From the NCBI GenBank assembly GCA_012845835.1, contig JABAKD010000017.1, forward strand, positions 4,710,867-4,774,866: a stretch of DNA of 64,000 bases, in the 5' to 3' direction. Made by a program: the position numbers and the translations under genes. The DNA comes from Undaria pinnatifida. Lineage: Eukaryota; Sar; Phaeophyceae; Laminariales; Alariaceae. Positions 49,401 to 61,400 of this stretch are shown here, one piece after another; within the stretch, counting starts at the first letter, position 1; the number at the start of each line of letters is the position of its first letter. Below the pieces are notes generated by a model. It saw only the letters and a list, made by a program, of their open reading frames with translations. It was not told the DNA's origin and did no database searches.

Positions 49401-52400
49401 ACGTTTCTGTGAAAGAGGGATGGTGATCATGTCAAGGCTTAAGAGCTTAGCTCTACACACGTACGGTTCGGTCAATATATAAATATATTTTATGATACTT
49501 GTGTCCCCTGACCTCCCATGTTTCGATTTACTCTTGCGTCTCCTCGACAGCGTGCGGGATGTCATAGTGTCGAATACATCAATACTGGCTATTCCGCTCG
49601 TTCATCTCGTTTCCAGGCGCCCGCTAACCCACATTTCCACGTTTTGGTTGTTATTCGATCGTTAGACGAGGTCTGCTCCAGCTTTGATTGCCCTGACAAC
49701 TACAGCTCAGTAGACGACGCCGACAAGATCGTCTGCGAAGACTCCGGGTGCACCAAAAAACTGTGCTGCGACAAGGACGGTGAGTCTGCCGTAGAGTAGA
49801 CGGTATTAATTTGACTACATGTGCACAAATGCCTAGTTTGGCATCTGGTGTCGCTCCGCACATGGACTGCGACACGGGAAGATTTTCACGACCGAAACAT
49901 GTCTGGTAGACTGCATTCTTGAACCGGACAACTGTCCAGTATCGTAACCTTTTGATCATAGTTTCACAACACGCGTTCGCTCTGCACCCCATCTACGCGG
50001 TTAATGATCGGATCATTGTGTGTTTCCTTTGTGTTAGACGAGGTCTGCTCCAGCTTCGACTGCCCAGAAAACTACAGCTCAGTGGACGACGCCGACAAGA
50101 TCGTCTGCGAGGACTCCGGTTGCACCAAGAAGCTCTGCTGCGACAAGGACGGTGAGGTTGCCGGAGGACAGAGGCTCATTTTCTGAATATATTTAGATCG
50201 ATGCTAAGGTAGTGTGTGTCTAACCGCACCACCGCTGTAACTGAGCACATGCACTGCGAACGGGGACGAGGTTGTCGACCAAAATATGTCTGGTTGGCGT
50301 CATTCGTGAACTAAGAAAAACGAATCAACAATGATATGGCATTTGTATTATAGTTTCGCAATACCGTTCATTTTTCACCCTTACTACGGGATCGGTTTTC
50401 CGTTTGCGTTTTCTTTTGTCGTTAGACGAGGTCTGCTCCAGCTTCGACTGCCCCGACAACTACAGCTCAGTGGACGGCGCCGACAAGATCGTCTGCGAAG
50501 ACTCCGGGTGCACCAAAAAACTGTGCTGCGAGAAAGACGGTGAGTCTGCCGTAGAGTAGACGGTATTTTTCAGACTACGTGTGCACAAATGCCTAGTTAT
50601 GCATCTTGTGTCGCTCCGCACATACATAGACGGCGATAGGGGAAGATTTTCTCGACCGAAAAATGTCTGGTTAATGGCATTCGTGAACTGGACAACTGTC
50701 GACTTCCATGACATTTTGATCATTGTTTCGCAACACGCGTTCGCTCTGCACACCATCTACGCGGTTAATTATCGGATCATTGTGTTTTCCTTTTTTGTTA
50801 GACGAGGTCTGCTCCAGCTTCGACTGCCCAGAAAACTACAGCTCAGTGGACGACGCCGACAAGATCGTCTGCGAGGACTCCGGGTGCACCAAGAAGCTCT
50901 GCTGCGACAAGGACGGTGAGGTTGCCGGAGGACAGAGGCTCATTTTCCGAATATATTTAGCTCGATGCTGAAGTAGTGTGTTTCTAACCGCACCACTGAT
51001 GTAACTGAGCACATGCACTGCAAATGGGGACGAGGTTCTCGACCAAAGTATGTCTGGTTGGCGTCATTCTTGAACTTAGAAAAATCAAATCAACAATGAT
51101 ATGACATTTATATTATGGTTTCGCAATACCGTTCATTTTTCACCCTGACTACGGGATCGGTTTTTCGTTTGCGTTTTCTTCTGTCGTTAGACGAGGTATG
51201 CTCCAGCTTTGACTGCCCCGACAACTACAGCTCAGTGGACGGCGCTGACAAGATCGTCTGCGAAGACTCCGGGTGCACCAAAAAACTGTGCTGCGACAAG
51301 GACGGTGAGTATGCCGTAGAGTAGACGTTGTTATTCAGACTACATGTGCACAAGTGCCTAGTTTTGCATCTGGTGTCGCTCCGCACATAGACTGCGAGAG
51401 GGGAAAAAATTCTCGACCGAAACATGTCTTGTTAACGGTATTCGTGAACTGGACAACTGTCCTCTTCCGTGACATTTTGATCATTGTTTCGCAACACGCG
51501 TTCGCTCTGCACACCATCTACGCGGTTAATGATCGGTTATTGGTGTTTTCCTTTTTGTTAGACGAGGTCTGCTCCAGCTTCGACTGCCCAGAAAACTACA
51601 GCTCAGTGGACGACGCCGACAAGATCGTCTGCGAGGACTCCGGGTGCACCAAGAAGCTCTGCTGCGACAAGGACCGTGAGGCTGCCGGAGGACAGAGGCT
51701 CATTTTCCGAATATATTTAGCTCGATGCTGAAGTAGTGTGTTTCTAACCGCACCACTGCTGCAACTGAGCACATGCACTGCAAATGGGGACGAGGTTGTC
51801 GACCAAAATATGTCTGGTTGGCGTCATTCTTGAACTTAGAAAAACAAATCAACAATGATATGACATTTGTATTATGGTTTCGCAATACCGTTCATTTTTC
51901 ACCCTGACTACGGGATTGGTAATTCTTCTGCGTTTTCTTTTGTTACTAGACGAGGTCTGCTCCAGTTTTGACTGCCCCGACAACTACAGCTCAGTGGACG
52001 GCGCCGACAAGATCGTCTGCGAAGATTCCGGGTGCACCAAGAAGCTCTGCTGCGAGAAAGACGGTGAGGCTGCCCCAGAGTAGTGGCTCGTTCGCTCACT
52101 ATATTTAGAGCGATGCTGGAGTTAATTAGTGTCCAGCGGTACTGTGGCTGTCACAGAGCACATACACTGCGAAAAGGAACCCATTTCTCGATCAAAATTC
52201 CTGGTTCACGGCGGTGTTGAACTAGAACCCTCCCCGATTCCGTGGCACGAGAATTGCACTTCTTCAACACCGCCAGTTCTGCACCGCATCATTGCGGATA
52301 TAGTCTAATCGGTTTTCGTTTTTATTTCGTCGTTAGACGAGGTCTGCTCCAGCTTCGACTGCCCTGATAACTACAGCCCAGTGGACGGCGCCGACAAGAT

Positions 52401-55400
52401 AGTCTGCGAAGACTCTGGGTGCACCAAGAAGCTCTGCTGCGACAAAGACGGTGAGGCTGCAGCAGAGTAGAGGCTCGTTTGCTTACTAAATTTAGAGCAA
52501 TTCTAACGATAATTAGAGTCAAGTGGTGGTGCTGCGGTCATAGGGCACGTACACTGCGAAAAGGGAATGATTTCTCGACCAAAATATGCCTGGTCCACGG
52601 CCGTCTTGAACTGGAAACTTCCGCGGTTCCGTGGCATGAAGATTTTAGTTCTTCAACACCGTTTGTTCTGCACCACATCTTCGCGGATATAATCGGTTTT
52701 CGTTTCCGTTTGTCGTTAGACGAGGTATGCTCCAGCTTCGACTGCCCTGACAACTACACCCTAGTGGACGACGCCGACAAGGTCGTCTGCGAGGACTCCG
52801 GGTGCACCAAGAATCTCTGCTGCGACAAGGACTGTGAGACTGCCGTATAGTAGAGACACATCTTGCCACTACTTGTACAGCGCAATGCTGGAGCTTAGTG
52901 CCTAGACGTACCGCTGCTGTCACACAGCACGTACACAGCGATATAGGAAACAGCTATCTACATATCGTCAGTGGACGGTGCGAACGACTGCGAAAGCGTC
53001 GGACGCATCTTAGATCGCCGCCGCGTACAGGACAGAGTAACCGTCAACACGTACGACAGGGACCCGCCGCTGTACACGTATGAGCACTGTTCGAACGAAA
53101 ACTTTAAAACGCACCTCCTTTGACGACCTGAACGGTTAATGGGGGTCTTGGCTGAACGGCGCTCGGTGCAACGTTACCAACAACCTTAACTGTGCTCGTG
53201 AATCTGTTTATTATATATATATGTGTGTATCCGGCGATGATTAATCTACCGTCGGCTTTCCTGACGCTTGTTACGCCAACCACAGGCCAGGTTTGCTCGA
53301 GTTTTGAATGCCCAGAAAACTACAGCGCCATAGACGATGCGTCCTCAACGGTGTGCAAGGACTCGGGATGTACCAAGGACCTTTGCTGCGACAAAGACGG
53401 TGCGCGACATTAATTTACGGCTTGGAGTGCAATTGAAGCGTTTTTCTTGGCATCTGCATACATAATTACACTGGCTAACATCACCCTGTTGACCCTGATA
53501 GCTACTCTGTAATTGCAAGGAGAGTCGACGACCTATATCCTGAATTAGGACACACAACCCGTAATACGCGCGATCGGAGTATCACACACAGCTTGCAAAG
53601 ACGAGTTTCGACAAAATATTCGATCTCACAGATGAACGGTATATTTAATTTTATGATAACTATAGAATGCGCACCAGGTCTTGATTGCGTTATCTTGGAC
53701 GCCTTCCAAGCCACTAGAACATCGCAGCTCAAGCGGCCAGGCAAGCTGGTGGCGTGGTTGAGTCTTACCTATCATATTTTTACAGTAGTACGATTCCTTT
53801 CTAGCTTCCATTTATGATTTACATCGGTCAGCCAACATTTTCTGGCTTGACTCTATTTACCAAACCCTATAGCGTGAAAGCCGACAAGTTAAAAGTGCCG
53901 TATTCGGAGAAGTGTCGCCGGGGTCCACAGTCCATATCATCGAACTCTGGACTCGTTCCACGGTAGCCCCAACGTTTATTTGATAGAATAGCCTGTTTGT
54001 TAAATAGATCCTAGCCGTACCTCTTGAACTGAAACACGGCGGCCCTTGAGATCCTAGCCGTATAGTATTTCGCGAAGAAAATCTACCAAGGTGCTCTTTT
54101 CATGGCATCCTTGCCCCGTGTTCAGCAGCCTTTATACGTTCGTTAAAGAAGGTGTCGGGTTACGGGGGGGTGCTATTGTTGATTCTTCACACATCTCCGA
54201 AGGAGTATGTTGTCCCCGAGTTTTCGTCGAGCCCCGAACGCCGCGTTCCTGCCACGCTGGAGAACGGTGTCGCAAGTACTAAGGTTTTTAACATTTGTCT
54301 CGTTTTTATAAGCCTTTTACGAGGCAAGGACGCTAATTTTTTTCGTGCTCCCAGCTAATACGCGCACTATTTGTCGTTGATATTTGCTTCTTTGTTGTGG
54401 AACCACAGAGAAACTCTGCTCGAGCTACGAGTGCCCCGACAACTACTCGCTCATCGAAGACTGCCTCGACACGGTGTGCAAGGACTCCGGGTGCACCAAG
54501 GACCTCTGCTGCGAGAAGGACGGTGAGCTGCCGTAAATAAAACCGCCTACATTGTGTTGCTCCCGTACAGAGTTGAATACTGCTACAGCATGCTACTGCA
54601 CAACTAAAACTCATCGTGTCGAGGAGGCGATAGGCGTACCGTAACGTTTTTGTGCGTGCGCCTTAACAGTACCTATACGACCCGGGCCACTGCATTTGAA
54701 ATAAGGATGGACTCCATAACTTCGGACTACGTTTTCGAGGCTGCGGTTGCGTTAGCCACCAGTCATCAGACTGCTTTGTGTGGAATGTACCGAGCGTATG
54801 TTCATCTCTTTCCATCATGTCTCGTCTTATCCGACGCAGTCGTCTTTCTTCGTCGACTTTCGAACGGCAGATGCTGAAAACGTAGTACAGCATGACATCC
54901 CTGGCGGCATGAGCCTCAGCTCTAGTTTCTCCGTTGTTGAGTTCGTTCGCTCCTAGCGAGGTTTCAATACGGCTGGAGCTTATTTATATCAAAGCGGCAC
55001 GTTAATGAAACAGACCACCCTATGAAAGATCCGTTTCACGAACACGCCACGACACACCTGGTTTGTATTTTGACATCGTGCCAAGCTCGTCCTACCGTGC
55101 CCCCTACTTGTCGTTGTTATTAAAATTATAATTCGCTCCAGTCTGTGATATCGAAGATTTTGCCAAACCGCCTTTTTTCAAGCTGTGTGTGATACTCCGG
55201 TGGCGCGTACTACTGGGTGTGTGTCCTCATTAAGGATATAGGTCGGTGACTCCCCTTGGGACTACAATGTAGCTTGTACCGGGGTCATCAGGGTGTTTTT
55301 AACAAATCTGTACGCGGACTCCCTAAACCCCGTTTCAGAGGGGGATAAAGTCTGACAGCTGTAGAAGAAGGCATCTGTTTATCAAGTGTATCCTGAAAGT

Positions 55401-58400
55401 CTCACAACTTGTGATGGAAGGACGCAAACTTGTTGAAGGCGTGAGGGCTGGGGGCGGGGGGGTCGGGGCTGTAGAGGGGAGGGAGCAACCCAACTTGTGC
55501 AGCAGCTATAAACTCTTGAACGGGATAAATGTAACGGTTGTGGGAGGAACGCATCAGTATATTATGTAAATCTTGTAAATAGTACAACCGGTGAGGACAG
55601 GTGGGGCAGTGTTCGAAAGAGGGGGGGTGGGGGGGACAGGAGGAAGGGAGGGTTTTAACCGATTTAATTTGATGGCATGAATGTATACCCCGTAGGAGCT
55701 TACTACAGGCATAGCGCTAGCTCTAGGCAATGGTGCGGGTGCTGAGGAAGGAAGGGGCGTGGGGAGCGGGGGGGTATTTTTGGAGCTACGGCATGGATGG
55801 CTATAAAGGTAATGAGGTGGTATCACCTGTCTGGTAGTGTTTACTACTAAAGCAGATTTGATTTTCGGTGACGCGGTAGGGGAGGGGGGGCGGGGGCGGC
55901 GGCGGGTGCTTCGCGTGTATCAACGGGGGGGCAGAGGGTGGTGATGGTGGCGGGGAACCGAGGTGGATGAAAACAAATGTTTTACCTGCGAGTCACATGC
56001 AGATCTATGCCCAATTTTCCAAATATATAGTATGATGTGGAAGGGGGGAAGTTGTTATTGCGTGATGTTGGCTTTACACGATGTTATGTATACGAGTAGT
56101 GTTTTCTCGTTGTCGCATAACATATTACGAGTACCACTACAGCGGGTACTTATTAGAAGAACTGATGTGGTGTACAATGTGTTACGGCTTCGTACTGAAT
56201 TATTATACATGGACCAAGCAGTTACCGTAGGATATAACATTCCAATTCTCATGTGCACGCATGTATCACCTCGACGATAATTTTGTAGTGACTACATACC
56301 ATTGCGACAAAAAATGCCAGATGTTTTAGGGAAACTCTTTCGCCCCCCCCCCCCCACCCCCTCGAACGCTCCGCCCCCTCCTCACTGGTTGCACGACTTA
56401 CAGCATAGGGTTTATAGTTTCCACGCATAGATCGAGCTACCCCCCCCGTCCCCCCCCCCGCCCCCCGCTCCCTCTTGATCAAACCCGGGCTCCCATGTCC
56501 GTAAACCCTCCGCCCCCCCATCACCGGTTATGTGAATTACAGGGTTCACTCGGTAAACTGGTGCGTTTCCTTCCACAGCTGTCAGATTTTCTACTTCAAA
56601 AACGGGTTCTATAGTTTCCGCGCACAGACTGGGTGACATTGTTGGGACTTATCGGCCCCCCCGATTTATGGGATCCCTTCGGCAATATCCGAACCCCGTT
56701 GAAATATAGCATCCCTCCAAAAAAAATCTATTGCCCCCCAGAAATAGCCGATCCCCCCAAAAATATCTGATCCCCCCGTGAAATATCTGATCCCCCCCTA
56801 AATATATGACCCCCCCCTGAAATATATTTTCCCCCCCTGAAATATATCACCCCCCCCCTTCCGCCTCAAACGGTCGGATGATTACCTACGCACAAGGGTG
56901 AATTATTGCCCGCCTGTATTGTATCAAAAGAGCGGGGTGATATGTTGAAGTAGGTGGGAAATCGCAACACCCTCCGCGCACCCCGATACACTGTATCAGG
57001 GGTGGTAATACGCGCGGCGGGGATTTAGATATTGCAGCCGGTGGAGTCTGTATAACCCCTCATGCAGTATGTCATCTAGGCTGAAATATCAGACCCCCCC
57101 CTGAAATATCGTAACCCGCCCTGATACAGTGTATCAAGGTGATACAGCGTATCAGGGGGGCCTGGTACAGTGTATCAGGAGGGCCTGATACAGAGTATCA
57201 GAGAGGCCTGATACAGTGTATCAGGGGGCCTGATACGGTGTGTCACGGGGGACGGTATCACCACGTGATACAGTATATCAACGGGTGAAATATCTGATCC
57301 CCCTGATACAGTGGGGTCTGTATCACCCCTCATGCAGTATATCAGCTAGGCTGAAGTATCTTACCCCCCCCTGACATATCATAACTAGCCCTGATACAGT
57401 GTATCAGGGTGATACAGCGTATCAGGGGAGCCTGATACAGTGTATAAGGAGGGCCTGATACAAAGTATCATTTAGGTCTGACAGAGTGTATCAGGGGGGC
57501 TGATACGGTGTATCACGGGCGGCGGTATCACCACGTGATACAGTTTATCACCGGATGAAATATATGACCCCCCCCTGATACAGTGGGGTCTGTATCACCC
57601 CTCATACCGCATTTCATCTAGGCTGAATTATCTGCCCCCCCTTTAACATAATACCGTAACCCCCTCTAATGCAGTGAATCAGGGTGATACAGCGTATCAG
57701 GGGGGCTTGATACAGTGTATCAGGAGGGCCTGATACAGAGTATCATTTTGACCTGATACAGTGTATCAGGGGGCCTGATACGTTGTGTAACGGGGGGCTG
57801 TATCACCCCGTGATACAATATAAAGGGATGTCTTATTGCTTCAATCGTCAGGTTTGTCCCCTATGAGGATTTATAGTTTCCGCGCACATATTGAAATGTC
57901 CCGCCCCCCGCCCCCCCCCCCCCCTCCCCTCCCCCTCCACTGACCTCTCTTGTTCAAAAAAAAACTTAAACCCTCCCCCTCCGCCCCTCCGTCCCCCAAT
58001 TCCCCCCCCCTTCCGCCTAGTTTGTCCAAACGCCCCACTCACAATCAAAATCGGCCTGAGTAATAAACACCTATACGCAGTTGATATCACGTCATTACCT
58101 TTCTGACCATCCATGACGCAGTTTTCAATTATTTTCCCCCCACCACCCCCCCCACCCCCCCTCCAACGCCCCCTCTTTTCCGACCACCTGCACGATCGCC
58201 TAGACCTAGCACCACGCGTATACCAAGCTGCTACATATCTTTGATCGCACAGCCGAAGTGTATTTGAATATAATTTGTGACCTAAACCTCCTAAAAAATC
58301 CCCCCCCCCCCCCCCCCCCTTCCCCCCCCCCCTCTTGCTCTCCCTTACTCAAAGGCCCCACCAAATATCGAAATCCGCCACATTAGTAAACACTTCACGC

Positions 58401-61400
58401 ACAGGATATCACCTCATTATCTTTCGAGAGCCATCCATGCCGCTGTGCCCCCCCCCCCCCCCCCCCCCTCCCCGCCTCGAACGCCCCCTTCTTGCCCATC
58501 ACCCGCACCATCGCCTACACCTAGCACCACACGTATAACAAACCCCTCACCTGAAGCCCTTCCTCCCCCCCCCCCCCGCTCCCTCCCCCCCCCGCCCCCC
58601 CCCCGCCCCCACACCCCCCACCTCCCCCCCAACCCATCCCAACCCCACCCCCTCGAACACTCCACCCTCTCTTTACTCACTGATTGTACGACTTACCCCA
58701 GGATATACATGATAAACTTATGTATTATTCCAAAACCGTCGCATTTATCCCCTCAAAATAATGTATAGTTTCCAGGCACATATTGAGCTGCCCCACACGC
58801 CCCCCCCCCCGCCCCTAATAATATACTGGTGCCAAAACCGTCAGATATATCTCCTCGAAAGGATTTATAGCTTACATGCACAAATTGCCCCATTCCCCCC
58901 CCCCCCCCCCCCTCCAAACCCGCTCGCTTTTGATCAAAACCAGGCCCCCACGTCCTTCAAAATTCCGCCCCACCCCCCTCACCGGTTATTCGACTTACAA
59001 GATTCACTTGATAAAAGGATACATTTCCCTTCACAGCTGTCAGATTTTGTCCCCCTCAGAAACGGGTTTCATAGTTTCCGCGCACAGACTGACTAAACTC
59101 ATCCTCTTGACCCTGATAGCTACACTGTAGTTGTAAGGGGAGTCGCCGGCCTATATCCTTAATGAGGACACACAACTCGTAATGCGCGCGATCGGAGTAT
59201 CACACACAGCTTGCAAAGATGAGTTTCGACGAAATCTTCGATCTCACAGCTGGAGTGTATTTTCATTTTTTATAATATATAACCGGTTCAAACATCTGAT
59301 GCCCCACGGTGATATACAGTGTATCAAGGGGGCCTGAGATACAGTTGATCACGGGGGCCTATATCACCCCCTGATACAGGATATCACCTGCTGAAAGATC
59401 TGACCCCCCTTGAAATATATCACTCCCCCCAGATACAGTGGGACTATATTACCCCTCATACAGGATACCGCCTGTTGCGATATATCTGGTCACCCCGTGA
59501 AACATATCACTCCCCCCGTGATACAGTGAGGGGATTTATCACACCTGATACAGTATATCACCGGCTGCAGTATCTAAATCCCCGCCGCGCGTATTTGACG
59601 CAATGGCACCCCTGATGCAGTGTATCGGGGTGCGCGGAGGGTGTTGAGATTTCCCACCCACTTCCGCATATCTCCCCGCTCTTTGATAGAATACAGGGGG
59701 GCAATAATTAACCCTTGTTCGTAGGTAATCATCTGGATGTTTGAGGCGGAGGGGGGGGGTGATATATTTCATGGTGGGATCAGATATTTCAATGGGGGTT
59801 CATATATTTTAGATGGGAATCAGATTTTTTAGGGGGGGGATCAGATATTTTAGGAGGGGATCAGATATTTTGGGGGGAGGTTAGATATTTATGGGTGGAT
59901 GATATAATTCAGCGGGCTTCGCATATTGCCAAAGGGATCCCATCAATCAGTGGGGCCGATAAATCGCAGCATAACATCACCCTGTTGACGCTAACAGCTA
60001 CACTGTAGTTGCAAAAGGGAGTCCTCGACCTATATCCTTGATGAGGACACATAACCCGTAATACGCGCGATCGGAGTGTCACACACAGCTCGAAAAAGAC
60101 GAGTTTCGACAAAATCTTCGATCTCTTAGTTAGATGGAATGTATTCCTATTTTCATAATATGATAGCTACCTACCAGGTACGTCATAACTTGAATTACAA
60201 TGTGCTTAGTCGTCATCAGCAAAGGACGCATGATACGACAGAGAAGTAGCCCTTTTCGTCTGAAATGTTTTCCAAATGACGGGGCTATTAAGATCAATAA
60301 TAATCCTGTTGAAAGCAGAATATATAGTCTAAGTATATTGAGGATATGCTCTCGTCGTGTACCTAGGCCATGGGGTTTTTCATCCGGTATCGGAGCCGTA
60401 TTTATTTTCTGAAGCAGTGTTTGGGACAGGTGTTAAGTTCCAAAATCTTGGAGTCTTCCCCAAAAAAGTACTACCGCTATCGGACGCATGCCACGACATT
60501 GGTAGTGCTTTTCTTCTGAAACGTTTTTGCTCTGGCTGCGTAACGGGGCTCCTTAACCCAAAATTCGTCGGATATTCGCCATTTTGTCTCGCATGATGAT
60601 TTTCGGTGTGTGTACTTAGGTCTTGGAATTGTGCATTCGATAGAGTCGTTTATATTTTTCTCTACGCAAATCAGAGTTTGGAGGAGACCAAGGCTACGGT
60701 AAGGGGGGTACCCCCATTTTCACTGGTGTGTTTGAGTCACCGCACGAGTAGCTCTGTACCCTACGGATGAAGATGGTTTAGGAACTTGGTTTGCCGCAGC
60801 TTAGATCACCTTTGCATTGCGGATTGATTTCATCAATGTAAAACATAAAAAAAAACGTAACATTGCATAGGAGCAAAGGGGTTACTCGCGCAAGTGACCC
60901 CTGGCCACTGAAATAAAAGGCCCAAAAGGGGACCCCCCTACCGTAGCCTGGGTCAGGAAAGCTTTTAAGGCTCCCGAATTGAGGAACTTCAGAAAAATGT
61001 TGGTGCACCTCTGTCGTAGCCCGCGTCTTCGCAGTACGCGTCGAATGTTAACGCCACAATCCGAACATAATTGAGAAATATATATATATATGTATATCAA
61101 GGACTAGCGCAGGTCCCACGGACAATGACCACATCGTACTTCTGGTATCTCATGCGCTTGTCGACGGAGACGATATGCCGGGTCCCCTAAATAAAGAAGT
61201 CTATACCTGGAAATTTCAAGCCGTTTTCTGATTTGATTGCTTCTTGCCATGCCACTTCAGCCGTGCAATGCTGCGACTCCATCGAGTGCTCGGACGGGTA
61301 CACCCTGATCGACAATGCGTACAAGGTCGTTTGCGAGGATAACAAGTGTGACGAAGACCAGTGCTGCAAGGCGGTATGCTCCCACTACACGTGCCCCAAA

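Larger units (their letters stand above)
56641..59970. mobile_element. Rep-E: fold-back element with long inverted ends
   Basis: About 410 bp at the left (56,641-57,050) reappears in reverse complement at the right (59,560-59,970). The outer ends pair as GTTGGGACTTATCGGCC against GCTGCGATTTATCGGCC, and TGGGATCCCTT with GGCAATAT follow in both. Further in, a run of 'gatcccccc...aaatatct' repeats and the 'ccgatacactgtatcagggg' block also match. The flanks (tgacatt and ataacatc) look like a decayed short target duplication. No transposase is seen. Long inverted ends with satellite inside suit fold-back or Mutator-like elements, but the class is inference. Confidence 0.7.
55136..60153. repeat. 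Outer Rep-D element, opened by Rep-E
   Basis: The left terminus (55,140-55,250, minus-strand sense) and right terminus (59,972-60,153, plus-strand sense) are inverted with respect to each other. They carry the same blocks as other Rep-D ends. Rep-D sequence stops at about 56,640 inside 'cgcgcacagactgggtgaca' and resumes at 59,971 with 'taacatcaccctgttgac', the next bases of the family. So the 3.3 kb between is an insertion. Confidence 0.6.

Noticed and set aside
50460-52099. Antisense frames across the module array (recurring [16 protein letters not shown])
   Set aside because: They recur only because the plus-strand exons recur; the plus-strand frame has splice sites and conserved cysteines.
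49666-52450. CRISPR-like array
   Set aside because: Units are 114-nt exons with introns of varying length, not short identical repeats with unique spacers, and the sequence is eukaryotic.
58445-58768. Proline-rich open frames in the C-tract region (also their glycine-rich antisense frames)
   Set aside because: They are translations of homopolymer C tracts in Rep-D and lie inside a repeat.
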